From: Thiobacillus sp.
GTDB taxonomy: Bacteria > Pseudomonadota > Gammaproteobacteria > Burkholderiales > Thiobacillaceae
Reading direction: 5' to 3'
NCBI RefSeq assembly: GCF_024708915.1
Contig: NZ_JANJXQ010000057.1
Span: forward strand, 1-19,035
DNA length: 19,035 nucleotides
Every line of letters starts with the position of its first letter. Within the stretch, counting starts at the first letter, position 1. Below, piece by piece: positions 1 to 10,977 of this stretch. Below the pieces are notes generated by a model. That model made no database searches and was not told the origin of the DNA. It saw nothing but the letters and a program-made list of their open reading frames with translations. A program made the translations under genes and the position numbers.

Positions 1-1263
<1,263 letters not shown>

Positions 1264-1285
1264 CCGCGCCGGCCAGCAACCTCAC

Positions 1286-3043
1286 TTGCGTCGAGCGGCT
1301 TCCACTCTGACAGGCTGGCTCGCCGGCCTGTTCCTGCTTGTGGCCGGCGCCCTGGCCGGCGCCGCGCCGCTTTCCACCGCCGTCGAGTACGACGCGCCGA
1401 TCGGTCGTTCGGCGGCTTTCCTGCAGGAAGCCGACGCGCGCCTCGAACTCGCCGACGCGGCCGCTGCGTTCCGGGCCGGCCGCCTCTCCCCTGGCAGCGC
1501 CCCGGTGCTCAGTTTTGGCATCGGCGCCAGGCCGGTGTGGATCCGCTTCGCCGTCGACAACCCGGCTGCCGCGCCAGCGACCCGCAGGCTGTCGGTCGAG
1601 ACGGCCTGGCTCGACCGCATCGAGGTCTACGTGCTGAATCAGGGGCGCGTGGTAGCGGCGCACCGCGGCGGCGACCGGCAGCCGTTCATGCAGCGGGCGG
1701 TGATGAGCCGTGCCTTCATGTTCGACCACGACTTCGCCCCCAGCGCGAGCGAGGTGTTCGTCCGCGTCGAGACGCCCGACCCCATGGTGGTGCCAATCTA
1801 TTTCGAAAGCCGCGAGTCGTCGCGGCTGCGGCAGATGCAACAGCAGCTGAGCTACGGCCTCGTGTACGGTTTCCTGCTCGCGCTCATCGCCTACAACGCC
1901 ATCCTCTATGCCAGCCTGCGCACGTCGAGCTACCTCTCCTACGCGCTGTACCTGCTGGCCTTCATCGCGATGAACGTCGCCTACACCGGACATGGCTTCG
2001 CCTGGCTGTGGCCGGGGGCGACCGGGTGGCAGCAATGGTCACACCCGGCGCTGATCGTGGCCTACGGAATCGCGGGCCTGATGTTCGCGCTTCGCTTTCT
2101 CGAACTGCGTGCGAATTTCCCGCGCCTGCGGCGTGCGGTCATCGCATACTGCGCGGCCGGCGCCGGCCTGCTGGCCGCGGCGATCCTTGCGGGCAGCCAG
2201 GAATATGCCTTGCTGGTCGCCTTCGGATTCGTCTTCGCGTTCACCCTCGTCATGCCTGCGCTCGGCATCCTCGCGGTGCGCGCCGGGCAGAAGGCGGCGC
2301 GCTATTTCCTCCTCGCCGCCTGTGCAGCGATGGTGGGCGCGGTGCTGACGACGCTGTCGACCTGGGGCTTCATTCCTTTCAACGGCTGGACCTTCCGCGC
2401 GGTCGAGATCGGCATGCTGGCCGACGCGACCCTGCTCGCACTGGCCCTCGCATACCGCTTCCGCGTCGGGCAGGAGGAGCGACTGCGCGCGGAGCGACTG
2501 GCGCAGCTCGACCCGCTGACGGGGCTCAGCAACCGCCGCGCGTTCTACGATCTGACCACGCCCTTGTGGAGCAACGCGCTGCGCCACGGCCACGATCTTT
2601 CGGTCGTGCTGCTCGACCTGGACCGTTTCAAGCAGCTCAACGACAGTTATGGCCACGCCCATGGCGACGCGGTGCTGAAGGCGGTCGCTGGTGTGCTGAG
2701 GAACGGCGTCCGGCAGGGCGACGTGCTCGCCCGCTGGGGCGGCGAGGAATTCATCGTGCTGCTGCCGGAGACCGGCGGCACCGAAGCCGCCGCGCTGGCG
2801 GAAAGGCTGCGCGCTGCGATCGCCGCGCTGCGCGTTCCCCGCGAGGACGGCGAAACCCGGGTCACGGCCAGCTTCGGCGTGGCCCGGCTCGAGGATCGCG
2901 GCGGCACGCTGGACGCACTCATCGCCCATGCCGACGCGAACCTGTACCGGGCCAAGGACGAGGGCCGGAACCGGGTGGCGTGCTGCCTGCCGAAGGCGCG
3001 CCGGGCGACGGCGGACAGCGGGGCGGCGGCCGGAGCGCTGTAG
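1286..3043 (+). CDS. 7TMR-DISM membrane diguanylate cyclase (GGDEF)
   Basis: This 585-residue membrane protein should make c-di-GMP from two GTP. A signal peptide (about residues 1-27, ending near AGAAP) precedes a periplasmic 7TMR-DISM type 2 domain (about 35-175), a seven-helix region (about 190-390), a short charged helix and a GGDEF domain starting at DPLTGLSNRRAF (residue 409). The active-site loop is GGEEF at 485-489, a catalytically competent variant. An RxxD inhibitory site (RQGD, 476-479) lies exactly five residues before it, so product inhibition is expected. The DLDRFKQLND metal/nucleotide motif is also present. The 7TMR-DISM ligand is unknown; carbohydrate-like ligands have been proposed for the family. 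The start is a TTG 22 bases after thiC with no clear Shine-Dalgarno sequence, so it is uncertain, but it gives a complete signal peptide. It may be read through from thiC. Confidence 0.9.
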   Translation: MRRAASTLTGWLAGLFLLVAGALAGAAPLSTAVEYDAPIGRSAAFLQEADARLELADAAAAFRAGRLSPGSAPVLSFGIGARPVWIRFAVDNPAAAPATRRLSVETAWLDRIEVYVLNQGRVVAAHRGGDRQPFMQRAVMSRAFMFDHDFAPSASEVFVRVETPDPMVVPIYFESRESSRLRQMQQQLSYGLVYGFLLALIAYNAILYASLRTSSYLSYALYLLAFIAMNVAYTGHGFAWLWPGATGWQQWSHPALIVAYGIAGLMFALRFLELRANFPRLRRAVIAYCAAGAGLLAAAILAGSQEYALLVAFGFVFAFTLVMPALGILAVRAGQKAARYFLLAACAAMVGAVLTTLSTWGFIPFNGWTFRAVEIGMLADATLLALALAYRFRVGQEERLRAERLAQLDPLTGLSNRRAFYDLTTPLWSNALRHGHDLSVVLLDLDRFKQLNDSYGHAHGDAVLKAVAGVLRNGVRQGDVLARWGGEEFIVLLPETGGTEAAALAERLRAAIAALRVPREDGETRVTASFGVARLEDRGGTLDALIAHADANLYRAKDEGRNRVACCLPKARRATADSGAAAGAL

Positions 3044-3054
3044 GCCTCGCCGCG

Positions 3055-3060
3055 TATAAT
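3055..3060 (+). promoter_or_regulatory. Candidate -10 element upstream of uppP
   Basis: A perfect TATAAT lies 44 bases before the uppP start, between two genes in otherwise GC-rich DNA. No good -35 hexamer is seen 16-18 bases upstream, where the sequence is GGAGCG-like. If used, transcription would start inside or just before the GC hairpin that follows. This is inferred from the hexamer alone. Confidence 0.4.
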
Positions 3061-3066
3061 CCCCGG

Positions 3067-3086
3067 GCGCGCGCGGCGCGCTTTTT
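3067..3086 (+). terminator. Terminator-like GC hairpin with T5 tail
   Basis: GCGCGC (3067-3072), loop GCG, GCGCGC (3076-3081), followed by TTTTT (3082-3086). It resembles a short intrinsic terminator for the diguanylate cyclase transcript, but it sits after the TATAAT and only 18 bases before the uppP start. It could therefore act as an attenuator-like structure in the uppP leader. The stem is only six pairs. Confidence 0.4.
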
Positions 3087-3104
3087 CATGCCCGAACCCC
3101 GACC

Positions 3105-3935
3105 ATGGCCGACCCGACCCAGATCCTGCATGCCCTCATCCTCGGCTTCGTCGAGGGCTTCACCGAATTCCTGCCGATCTCGAGCACCGGCCACCTGATC
3201 CTCGCCGGCCAGCTGCTGGGCTTCAACGGCGAGAAGGCCAAGGTGTTCATGATCGCGATCCAGCTCGCGGCGATCCTCGCGGTGGTGTTCGAGTACCGCG
3301 CGAAGCTCGGTCACGTGGCGACGACGCTCGGCAGCGAGCCGGCGTCGAGGCGGCTGGCGATCAACCTGATGGCGGGCTTCCTGCCGGCGGCGGTGCTGGG
3401 CTTCCTCTTCTACAAGGAGATCAAGGGCTATCTCTTCAATCCCATCGTGGTGGCGTCGGCGCTGGTGATCGGCGGCCTGCTGATCCTGTGGGCCGAGCGC
3501 CGCAAGCACATCGTCAGCACGCCGACCGTCGACGACCTCGACTGGCGCCGCGCGCTCGCGGTGGGCTTCGCGCAGGCGCTGGCGATGGTGCCCGGCACCT
3601 CACGCTCGGGCGCGACCATCATCGGCGGCCTGTTCCTCGGGCTGTCGCGGAAGGCGGCGGCGGAGTTCTCGTTCTTCCTCGCGATCCCGACGATGTCCGC
3701 CGCGACCGCGTACGACCTCTACAAGAACTGGCACCTGTTCGACGCCGGGGACATCCCGCTGTTCGCGATCGGCGGCGCGGCCTCGTTCGCCAGCGCGCTC
3801 TTCGCGGTGCGCACGCTGATCAAGTTCGTCAGCCGCCACGACTACACGCTGTTCGCGTGGTACCGCATCGTGTTCGGCGGCGTGGTGCTGGCGACCGCGT
3901 ACTTCGGCGCGGTCGACTGGGGTGTCGGCGCCTGA
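3105..3935 (+). CDS. uppP: Undecaprenyl-diphosphatase UppP/BacA
   Basis: UppP is an integral inner-membrane enzyme that dephosphorylates undecaprenyl pyrophosphate to the monophosphate lipid carrier for peptidoglycan and other envelope polymers; overexpression gives bacitracin resistance. The protein is 276 residues, the usual family length, and strongly hydrophobic. The first signature [15 protein letters not shown] holds the catalytic residues known for the family: E17, E21, S27 and H30. The second signature PGTSRSGAT places the conserved arginine at about residue 167. The ATG at 3105 is the natural family start ([14 protein letters not shown]), though no clear Shine-Dalgarno sequence precedes it. 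The stop codon is three bases from the stop of the convergent YebE-like gene, with no terminator between them. Confidence 0.97.
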   Translation: MADPTQILHALILGFVEGFTEFLPISSTGHLILAGQLLGFNGEKAKVFMIAIQLAAILAVVFEYRAKLGHVATTLGSEPASRRLAINLMAGFLPAAVLGFLFYKEIKGYLFNPIVVASALVIGGLLILWAERRKHIVSTPTVDDLDWRRALAVGFAQALAMVPGTSRSGATIIGGLFLGLSRKAAAEFSFFLAIPTMSAATAYDLYKNWHLFDAGDIPLFAIGGAASFASALFAVRTLIKFVSRHDYTLFAWYRIVFGGVVLATAYFGAVDWGVGA

Positions 3936-3938
3936 CGT

Positions 3939-4619
3939 CTACCCGGCGGCGAGCGCCTGCTTCGCCTCGGTTTCCAGCTGCATCCTGAGTTCGGCCGGCA
4001 GCTTCAGCTGGGTCGCCAGCGCGTCGAGGTAGGCGCGCTCCATGAAGCTCTCGGCGTCGACCGCGAGCACGCTCACCAGATACATCTCGCTCGCGACCTC
4101 CATCGATCCCGCCGCCGCGGCGACCTCGGTCGGGTCGAGCGGGCGCGCGACCTCGGCGTCGATCCAGCTGCGCAGCGCAGGGTCGTCGGCGAGGGTCGCG
4201 AGCTTCTGCTCGATCAGGCCGCGCTCGCGCGCGTCGATGTGGCCGTCGGACTTGGCCGCCGCGATCAGCGCCTTCAGCACCGCACGGCTGTGGTCCTCAG
4301 AAGCCGGGGCGGGGAGGAACTGCGCCGGCTGCGCGACGGGCGCCGGGACGGCGCCGGCGGCGGCCTTCTGCTGCTGCCAGTTGCTGTAGGCGCGGAACGC
4401 GAGTGCGCCGAGCGCGGCGGCGCCGCCGTAGGTCAGCGCCTTGCCGCCGAACTTGCGCACGCGCTTGTCGCCGAGCAGCAGGCCGAGCACGCCGCCGGCA
4501 AGCATGCCGGTGCCGAAGTTGGCATAGCCGGGCTTGCCGCCACCCTGGCCGGCGGGCGGGTTCGACGGCGCCGACTGGCCGGCGCCGAGCAACTGGTCGA
4601 GCAGGGAATTCAGGTTCAT
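3939..4619 (-). CDS. YebE-like DUF533 membrane protein with TerB-like domain
   Basis: This 226-residue protein matches the DUF533/YebE family. It has a short N-terminal helix (MNLNSLLDQLLG), a Gly/Pro-rich stretch, a glycine-rich hydrophobic segment (about 35-80, including GTGMLAGGVLGLLLG), a Pro/Ala linker, and a C-terminal TerB-like all-helical domain (about 105-226) beginning near RAVLKALIAAAKSDGHID. The DGHID acidic loop is typical of TerB-type domains. The function is not established; YebE in E. coli belongs to the envelope-stress response. The ATG at 4619 is preceded by a good GAGGAAA ribosome-binding site. It is the third gene on this strand after regB and regA, 64 bases downstream of regA with no terminator in the gap, so co-transcription is likely. 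A real role in tellurite resistance should not be assumed. Confidence 0.85.
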   Translation of the reverse strand: MNLNSLLDQLLGAGQSAPSNPPAGQGGGKPGYANFGTGMLAGGVLGLLLGDKRVRKFGGKALTYGGAAALGALAFRAYSNWQQQKAAAGAVPAPVAQPAQFLPAPASEDHSRAVLKALIAAAKSDGHIDARERGLIEQKLATLADDPALRSWIDAEVARPLDPTEVAAAAGSMEVASEMYLVSVLAVDAESFMERAYLDALATQLKLPAELRMQLETEAKQALAAG

Positions 4620-4683
4620 GGCGGGCTTTCCTCGGGTTCGGGTCGAACGTGCAGACCGCCGCGCGGAGGGCGAAGTTCCGTGC

Positions 4684-5226
4684 TCAGGCGGGCTTCGGCG
4701 GGTTCTTGTCGAGCTTCCTTTGCAGCGTGCGCCGATGCATCTTCAGCGCGCGCGCGGTCGCCGAGATGTTGCCGTCGTGCTCGGCGAGCACCTTCTGGAT
4801 GTGCTCCCATTCCAGCCGCGCCACTGTCAGCGGCTCGGGGTTGACGTCGAGTTCGGCATCGGGCTCGTCGCGCAGCAGCGCCGCGAGCACTTCGTCGGCG
4901 TCCGCCGGCTTCGCGAGGTAGTGGCGGGCGCCGAGCCGCACCGCCTCGACCGCGGTGGCGATGCTGGCGTAGCCGGTCAGCACGACGATGGCCGGCGCCG
5001 GCGTGCGTGCCGCGAGCTGCTCGACGACCTTGAGGCCCGATTCGCCGGGCAGCTTGAGGTCGACGACGGCGTGGCTCGGGACGAGGCGCGCGGCTTCGGC
5101 TTGTGCCTGCGCGGCGTCGTGCGCGATCGCGACCTCGAAGCCGCGCTTCTTCATCGCGCGCGCCAGGGCAGCTGCGAAATCGACGTCGTCCTCGACGATC
5201 AGGAGGTTCATGGAATCGGCGTTCAT
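4684..5226 (-). CDS. regA: RegA/PrrA-type redox response regulator
   Basis: This is a 180-residue response regulator of the RegA/PrrA/ActR/RoxR group, the cytoplasmic partner of RegB that controls respiration, carbon and nitrogen fixation and related genes by redox state. The receiver domain (about 6-120) has the acidic pair D13/D14, phospho-acceptor D56 in VVDLKLP, and K106 in LAKPAD. A short proline-containing linker leads to a Fis-type helix-turn-helix (about 138-175) with GNISATARALKMHRRTLQRKL, very close to the invariant RegA DNA-binding helix. I chose the ATG at 5226 because it overlaps the regB stop as ATGA, giving translational coupling, and has GGAG nine bases upstream. Starts at 5241 (longer) and 5211 (MNLLIVEDD) are possible. 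The length matches the family (about 180 residues). Confidence 0.93.
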   Translation of the reverse strand: MNADSMNLLIVEDDVDFAAALARAMKKRGFEVAIAHDAAQAQAEAARLVPSHAVVDLKLPGESGLKVVEQLAARTPAPAIVVLTGYASIATAVEAVRLGARHYLAKPADADEVLAALLRDEPDAELDVNPEPLTVARLEWEHIQKVLAEHDGNISATARALKMHRRTLQRKLDKNPPKPA

Positions 5227-6479
5227 GCGGAGGGGCTCCATGGCAGGCGAAGGCGCACGCGGGTGCCGCCGCCTTCGCGCCCGGTCAGGGTCAGGCTGCC
5301 GCCGAGCCGCTCCAGCGTGGCATGCGTGAGCGCGAGGCCGACGCCCCAGCCGCGCCCTGGCTTGCCGCTGAAAAGCACGCGCCCGGCCTGCGCCTTCTGT
5401 TCGGGGGTGAAGCCCGGTCCGCGGTCGGCGATGTCGATGCGCAACCCGTTGTCATCGGCCTCGGCGCTGAACTCGACGACGTCGGGCGTGACGTCGGCGG
5501 CGTTGTTCAGCACGTTCATGACCGCCTGCTCGAGCCCGTCGGGCGGCACGAAGCTGCGCCGGTCGGCCGGCAGCTTCACCGTCACCTGCGCGTCGGGGCG
5601 CAGCACCTGCCAGCGCTCGATCACTTCGGCCAGCCAGGCGTCGAGGGGGCGTGCGGCAGGGGCGCCGTCCTCGGCGCGCGCGGCGAGGCGGGTGAGGATG
5701 CGCTTGCACGCCTGCGCCTGCTGCTCCAGCATCCGGCAGTCGGCGCCGATGTCGGGGTCGTTGGCGAACTCGCCGGCGAGTTCGTGCGCGGTGGTCTGGA
5801 TGGTGGCGAGCGGGGTGGCGAGCTCGTGCGCCGCCAGCGCGGCCTGGGTGCCGAGCGCGACGATGCGCTCGTCGCGCAGCTGCTTTTCGCGCAGCGCGGC
5901 GAGTTCCTGGTCGCGCACGCGGAGCGCCGCATGCATGCGCGTCACGAAGAAGGCGATCAATCCCGCGCTGATGAGGAAGTTGAACCACATGCCGCCGAGG
6001 TGCATGCCGTAGGCGGCGACCGGGTCGGCGACCGCGAGCGGCTGGTAGACGAACAGCAGCAGGGCGTAGTAGGCGCCTGCGATTGCGGCCAGCAGCCACA
6101 CCCAGCGCGGGCGCAGGCTGATCGCGGCGATCACGACCGGGACCAGCATCAGCGAGACGAAGGGGTTGGTCGCCCCGCCGCTGAAGAACACCAGCACCGC
6201 GAAGGCGGTGAGGTCGGCGAGCAGATGGGCGAGGAACTCCATCTGCGTCGCCGGCGCGTCCAGCCGCAGCCGCCATGCCGTGAAGAGCGCGAACAGCACC
6301 AGCAGCGTCAGCACGGCGCTCATCGGCAGCAGCGTCATCCGGATGCCGAGCCCCCAGTGCAGCCAGACGACGCCCGCCGCCCAGCCGCCGATCAGCGACA
6401 TGCGCACGGCGAGCAGCCGCCCCAGCAGGGCGCGGGCGGGCAGGGTGGAGAGCAGCGTGGAATCCGGTCCGGACGGCAT
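5223..6479 (-). CDS. regB: RegB/PrrB-type redox sensor histidine kinase
   Basis: This 418-residue inner-membrane sensor kinase has the RegB signatures. An N-terminal membrane region has about six hydrophobic segments (residues 28-180). It contains the heptapeptide GGATNPF (101-107), the GGxxNPF motif tied to ubiquinone sensing. The H-box is AAHELATPLATI with H218. A cysteine at 258 (QAQACKRIL) lies exactly 40 residues after the histidine, as Cys265 does after His225 in Rhodobacter RegB, where it is the redox switch. The ATP-binding domain shows NVLNNAADVT, DIADRGPGF and GRGWGVGLAL. It is expected to phosphorylate RegA according to quinone or thiol redox state. The start is uncertain: ATG 6479 and GTG 6506 both lack a Shine-Dalgarno sequence. 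TACAAT close before the ATG might be a -10 element of a nearly leaderless mRNA. Confidence 0.93.
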   Translation of the reverse strand: MPSGPDSTLLSTLPARALLGRLLAVRMSLIGGWAAGVVWLHWGLGIRMTLLPMSAVLTLLVLFALFTAWRLRLDAPATQMEFLAHLLADLTAFAVLVFFSGGATNPFVSLMLVPVVIAAISLRPRWVWLLAAIAGAYYALLLFVYQPLAVADPVAAYGMHLGGMWFNFLISAGLIAFFVTRMHAALRVRDQELAALREKQLRDERIVALGTQAALAAHELATPLATIQTTAHELAGEFANDPDIGADCRMLEQQAQACKRILTRLAARAEDGAPAARPLDAWLAEVIERWQVLRPDAQVTVKLPADRRSFVPPDGLEQAVMNVLNNAADVTPDVVEFSAEADDNGLRIDIADRGPGFTPEQKAQAGRVLFSGKPGRGWGVGLALTHATLERLGGSLTLTGREGGGTRVRLRLPWSPSA

Positions 6480-6575
6480 GGCGAAATTGTAATCCGTGCG
6501 CCGCACGTGAATTGCGGCAAATTGTCCTTCCTGTATGCAAGACCACCCGCGGGCCGCGGCGTTGCAGCCGCCGCT

Positions 6576-6590
6576 GCGACGATTTGTCGC
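6576..6590. promoter_or_regulatory. Candidate RegA/PrrA-binding palindrome
   Basis: GCGAC-GATTT-GTCGC is a perfect five-base inverted repeat with a five-base spacer. It agrees with the published degenerate RegA/PrrA consensus of the form GCGRC-N5-GNCGC. It lies in the 173-base divergent region between regB (starting at 6479) and the copper receptor (starting at 6653). A second possible element is a pair of inverted heptamers, ATTGTCC at 6521-6527 and GGACAAT at 6614-6620, one near each gene. TATAAC at 6632-6637 is a possible -10 for the receptor gene, without a good -35. Binding is inferred. Confidence 0.45.
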
Positions 6591-6652
6591 ATTCCCGAAT
6601 CATGGCTGAAACGGGACAATCCAGTCTCTTTTATAACAACGAGCCTTGTGCC

Positions 6653-8962
6653 ATGCCGAACCCAGCCTTCACCCCCCGCGTGTTGCCCCTGCTGATCGCC
6701 GCCAGCCTGCTGCCGCTCGGCGCTGGCGCGAACGAAACCGAGCTGCCGACCGTCGAGGTCGTCGGCAAGGAAGACGCAGCGCCCCTCGCCACCGTGGTCG
6801 AGAACCTGCCGACGTTGCGCGCGACGACCAGCGACACCGCGACGCTGCTGCGGGACGTGCCGGGCGTGAGCCTGTACGGTGCCGGCGGCGTGTCGAGCCT
6901 GCCCGCGATCCACGGCCTCGCGGACGACCGGCTGCGCATCAAGGTCGACGGCATGGACCTGATCTCGGCGTGCCCCAACCACATGAACCCGGCACTGTCG
7001 TACCTGGACCCGTCGCAGGTCGACTCGCTCGAGGTCTACGCCGGCATCGCCCCGGTGAGCGTCGGCGGCGACAGCATCGGCGGCTCGATCGTCGCCAAGA
7101 CCGCCGATCCCGAGTTCGCCAAGGCGGGCGAGGCCAGCCTCGTCAAGGGCGAGGTCGGCGCCTTCTACCGCAGCAACGGCAACGCCATGGGCGCCAACGC
7201 AGCGGCGACCTACGCGACCGAGAACTTCAACATCTCCTACACCGGCGCCATCGCGCAATCGGACAACTACGTCGCCGGCGGCGACTTCAAGGACAGTCTC
7301 TTCGTCGCGGGCACGCCCGCCGGCTTCACCGGCCATCCGGGCCACACCCTGCCGGATGACGAGGTCGGCTCGACCGCCTACGACACCCGCAACCACACGC
7401 TCGGGCTGGCGTTCCGCGGCGGCGCCCACCTGGTGGAGGCCAAGTTCGGCCTGCAGGACCTGCCCGAACAGCTGTGGCCGAACCAGCGCATGGACATGCT
7501 CGGCAACGACCAGAAGCGCGTGAACCTGCGCTACCTCGGCGACCTCGACTGGGGCAAGCTGGAGGCGCGCGTCTACCACGAGGACGTCGACCACTTCATG
7601 GATTTCGGCGCCGACAAGAAGTACTGGTACTACTCGGGCCAGCCCACTTACCCCGGTGCGCCATGTGACCTCAGCGACCCGAAATGCGCTTCCGGCATGC
7701 CGATGTATACCGAGAGCACGAACACCGGCGCGGTCGTCAAGGCCGACATCGACCTGACCCAGCAGGACCTGCTGCGCGTCGGAACCGAATACCAGCGCTA
7801 TCGCCTCGACGACTGGTGGCCGGCCTCCGGCGCGGGCATGGCTCCCTATGACTTCCTGAACGTCAACGACGGCGAGCGTGACCGCGCGGCGGTCTTCGCC
7901 GAATGGGAAAAGCAGCTCAACCCGCAATGGATGACGCTCGCCGGGGTGCGCTACGAGCGCGTGATGATGGATGCCGGTGATGTCCACGGCTACAACACGG
8001 ACACCTACCCGACCGTCGTCGCAGCAAGCGGAGGCAACCAGACCCGCGACGCAGCCAACTTCAACAACGCCGACCACAGCAAGGCCGACAACAACTGGGA
8101 CATGACCCTGCTGGCGCGCTACACACCCAGCGCCACGCGCGACGTGGAATTCGGCTTCGCGCACAAGACGCGCTCGCCCAACCTGCACGAGCGCTACACC
8201 TGGTCGACCTGGCAGATGGCGGCGCTTATGGTCAACTGGTCCGGCGACGGCAACGGCTATATCGGCAACCTCGACCTCGAACCCGAGCAGTCCAACACCG
8301 TGTCCGCCACCTTCGACTGGCATGCCGCCGACCGCGCCTGGGAGTTCAAGGCGACGCCCTACTACACCTACGTCACCGACTACATCGACGCGGTCCAGTG
8401 GGACGCCGCGACGAACACGGCGCGCACGACGCTGGTGACTGACCAGTACACCGTGCTCAAGTTCGTCAACCAGTCGGCGCAGATTTACGGCATCGACTTG
8501 TCGGGCCGGATGCCGCTGGCGAAGAACGGCCTCGGCGAGTTCGGGCTCAACGGCCTCGTCAGCTACACGAAGGGCGAGAACCGCGACACCGACGACAACC
8601 TGTACAACATCATGCCGCTCAACGGCAAGCTCGCGCTGACGCAGAAGCGCGGCGGCTGGAACAACGCGGCTGAAGTGGTGATGGTCAGCCGGAAGGACGA
8701 CGTGTCCGAAATGCGCAACGAGATGGAAACCCCCGGCTACGCGCTGCTCAACCTGCGCGCCAGCCATTCCTGGAAGCAGCTGCGTGTCGATTTCGGCGTG
8801 GAGAACGTGTTCGACCGGCTCTACTACCATCCGCTCGGCGGCGCCTATATCGGCCAGGGCACGACGATGACCGTCAGCGAGGTCCCGACCGTGCCGCAGT
8901 GGGGTACCCCGGTTCCCGGCATGGGCCGTTCGATCTACACTGCGGTGAATTACCAGTTCTGA
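6653..8962 (+). CDS. TonB-dependent copper receptor, OprC/NosA-like
   Basis: This 769-residue outer-membrane receptor has a signal peptide (about 1-26, LPLGAGA), a TonB-box-like segment (TVEVVG, about 33-38), a plug domain and a beta-barrel ending in YQF with terminal Phe. The plug contains CPNHM (C107 to M111), and the barrel has HFM (H314, M316). Together these match the CxxxM and HxM ligands that bind copper in Pseudomonas OprC, and the flanking residues (NPALSYLDP, GGDSIGGSI) fit the NosA/OprC family. It probably imports copper through TonB-ExbB-ExbD. It is longer than OprC and has an extracellular insert after HFM with a Cys pair (CDLSDPKC) and a Met-rich segment (GMPMYTES). The start at 6653 gives the signal peptide directly; an in-frame ATG at 6602 is less likely. 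The copper chaperone follows 24 bases later, forming an operon. Which metal it carries is inferred from motifs. Confidence 0.9.
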   Translation: MPNPAFTPRVLPLLIAASLLPLGAGANETELPTVEVVGKEDAAPLATVVENLPTLRATTSDTATLLRDVPGVSLYGAGGVSSLPAIHGLADDRLRIKVDGMDLISACPNHMNPALSYLDPSQVDSLEVYAGIAPVSVGGDSIGGSIVAKTADPEFAKAGEASLVKGEVGAFYRSNGNAMGANAAATYATENFNISYTGAIAQSDNYVAGGDFKDSLFVAGTPAGFTGHPGHTLPDDEVGSTAYDTRNHTLGLAFRGGAHLVEAKFGLQDLPEQLWPNQRMDMLGNDQKRVNLRYLGDLDWGKLEARVYHEDVDHFMDFGADKKYWYYSGQPTYPGAPCDLSDPKCASGMPMYTESTNTGAVVKADIDLTQQDLLRVGTEYQRYRLDDWWPASGAGMAPYDFLNVNDGERDRAAVFAEWEKQLNPQWMTLAGVRYERVMMDAGDVHGYNTDTYPTVVAASGGNQTRDAANFNNADHSKADNNWDMTLLARYTPSATRDVEFGFAHKTRSPNLHERYTWSTWQMAALMVNWSGDGNGYIGNLDLEPEQSNTVSATFDWHAADRAWEFKATPYYTYVTDYIDAVQWDAATNTARTTLVTDQYTVLKFVNQSAQIYGIDLSGRMPLAKNGLGEFGLNGLVSYTKGENRDTDDNLYNIMPLNGKLALTQKRGGWNNAAEVVMVSRKDDVSEMRNEMETPGYALLNLRASHSWKQLRVDFGVENVFDRLYYHPLGGAYIGQGTTMTVSEVPTVPQWGTPVPGMGRSIYTAVNYQF

Positions 8963-8986
8963 TGGTTCAACTTTGAGGAGAAACCG

Positions 8987-10414
<1,428 letters not shown>

Positions 10415-10415
<1 letters not shown>

Positions 10416-10518
10416 TGAAGATTTTCGATCTACTGCTGCTGCGTGGTGTTCCCCCCTCTCCCCGCCCTCTCCCGCCGGGAGAGAGGGGGACAGGGCTTCG
10501 CTGCGCGAGGAAACTTTA

Positions 10519-10519
<1 letters not shown>
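10415..10519 (+). CDS. Possible 34-residue ORF bridging argB and the EVE gene
   Basis: The ATG overlaps the argB stop (TGATG), and the TAA shares its last base with the ATG of the next gene, so this short frame exactly fills the gap. The peptide begins MKIFDLLLLRGV and then becomes Pro/Arg/Gly-rich where a hairpin repeat is read through. There is no recognisable domain. It may be a coupling leader peptide, a remnant whose middle was replaced by the repeat, or chance. Confidence 0.2.
10467..10483. repeat. CTCTCCC hairpin repeat between argB and the EVE gene
   Basis: CTCTCCC-GCC-GGGAGAG is a perfect seven-base stem with a three-base loop, embedded in a longer C-rich/G-rich stretch (10450-10489) whose arms pair further with a bulge. 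It has no T tail, so it is not a standard terminator. It resembles short intergenic palindromes that are dispersed in some high-GC proteobacterial genomes; copy number cannot be judged from one window. Confidence 0.5.
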
Positions 10520-10974
<455 letters not shown>

Positions 10975-10977
10975 GCG

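Noticed and set aside
1537..3198. A 553-codon + strand frame overlapping the cyclase and uppP start
   Set aside because: It is a frame-shifted reading of the diguanylate cyclase with Arg/Ala-rich composition and no domain.
3939..4619. Tellurite-resistance protein TerB
   Set aside because: Only the C-terminal domain is TerB-like; the N-terminus and overall layout fit DUF533/YebE and no other ter genes are present.
6480..6506. GTG start at 6506 for regB
   Set aside because: It adds nine residues with no better ribosome-binding site; the ATG at 6479 was preferred, though the choice is not certain.
4534..6695. Two long + strand frames (4534-6012 and 5103-6695)
   Set aside because: Both are shadows of the regA, regB and YebE-like genes, which carry the family motifs on the opposite strand.
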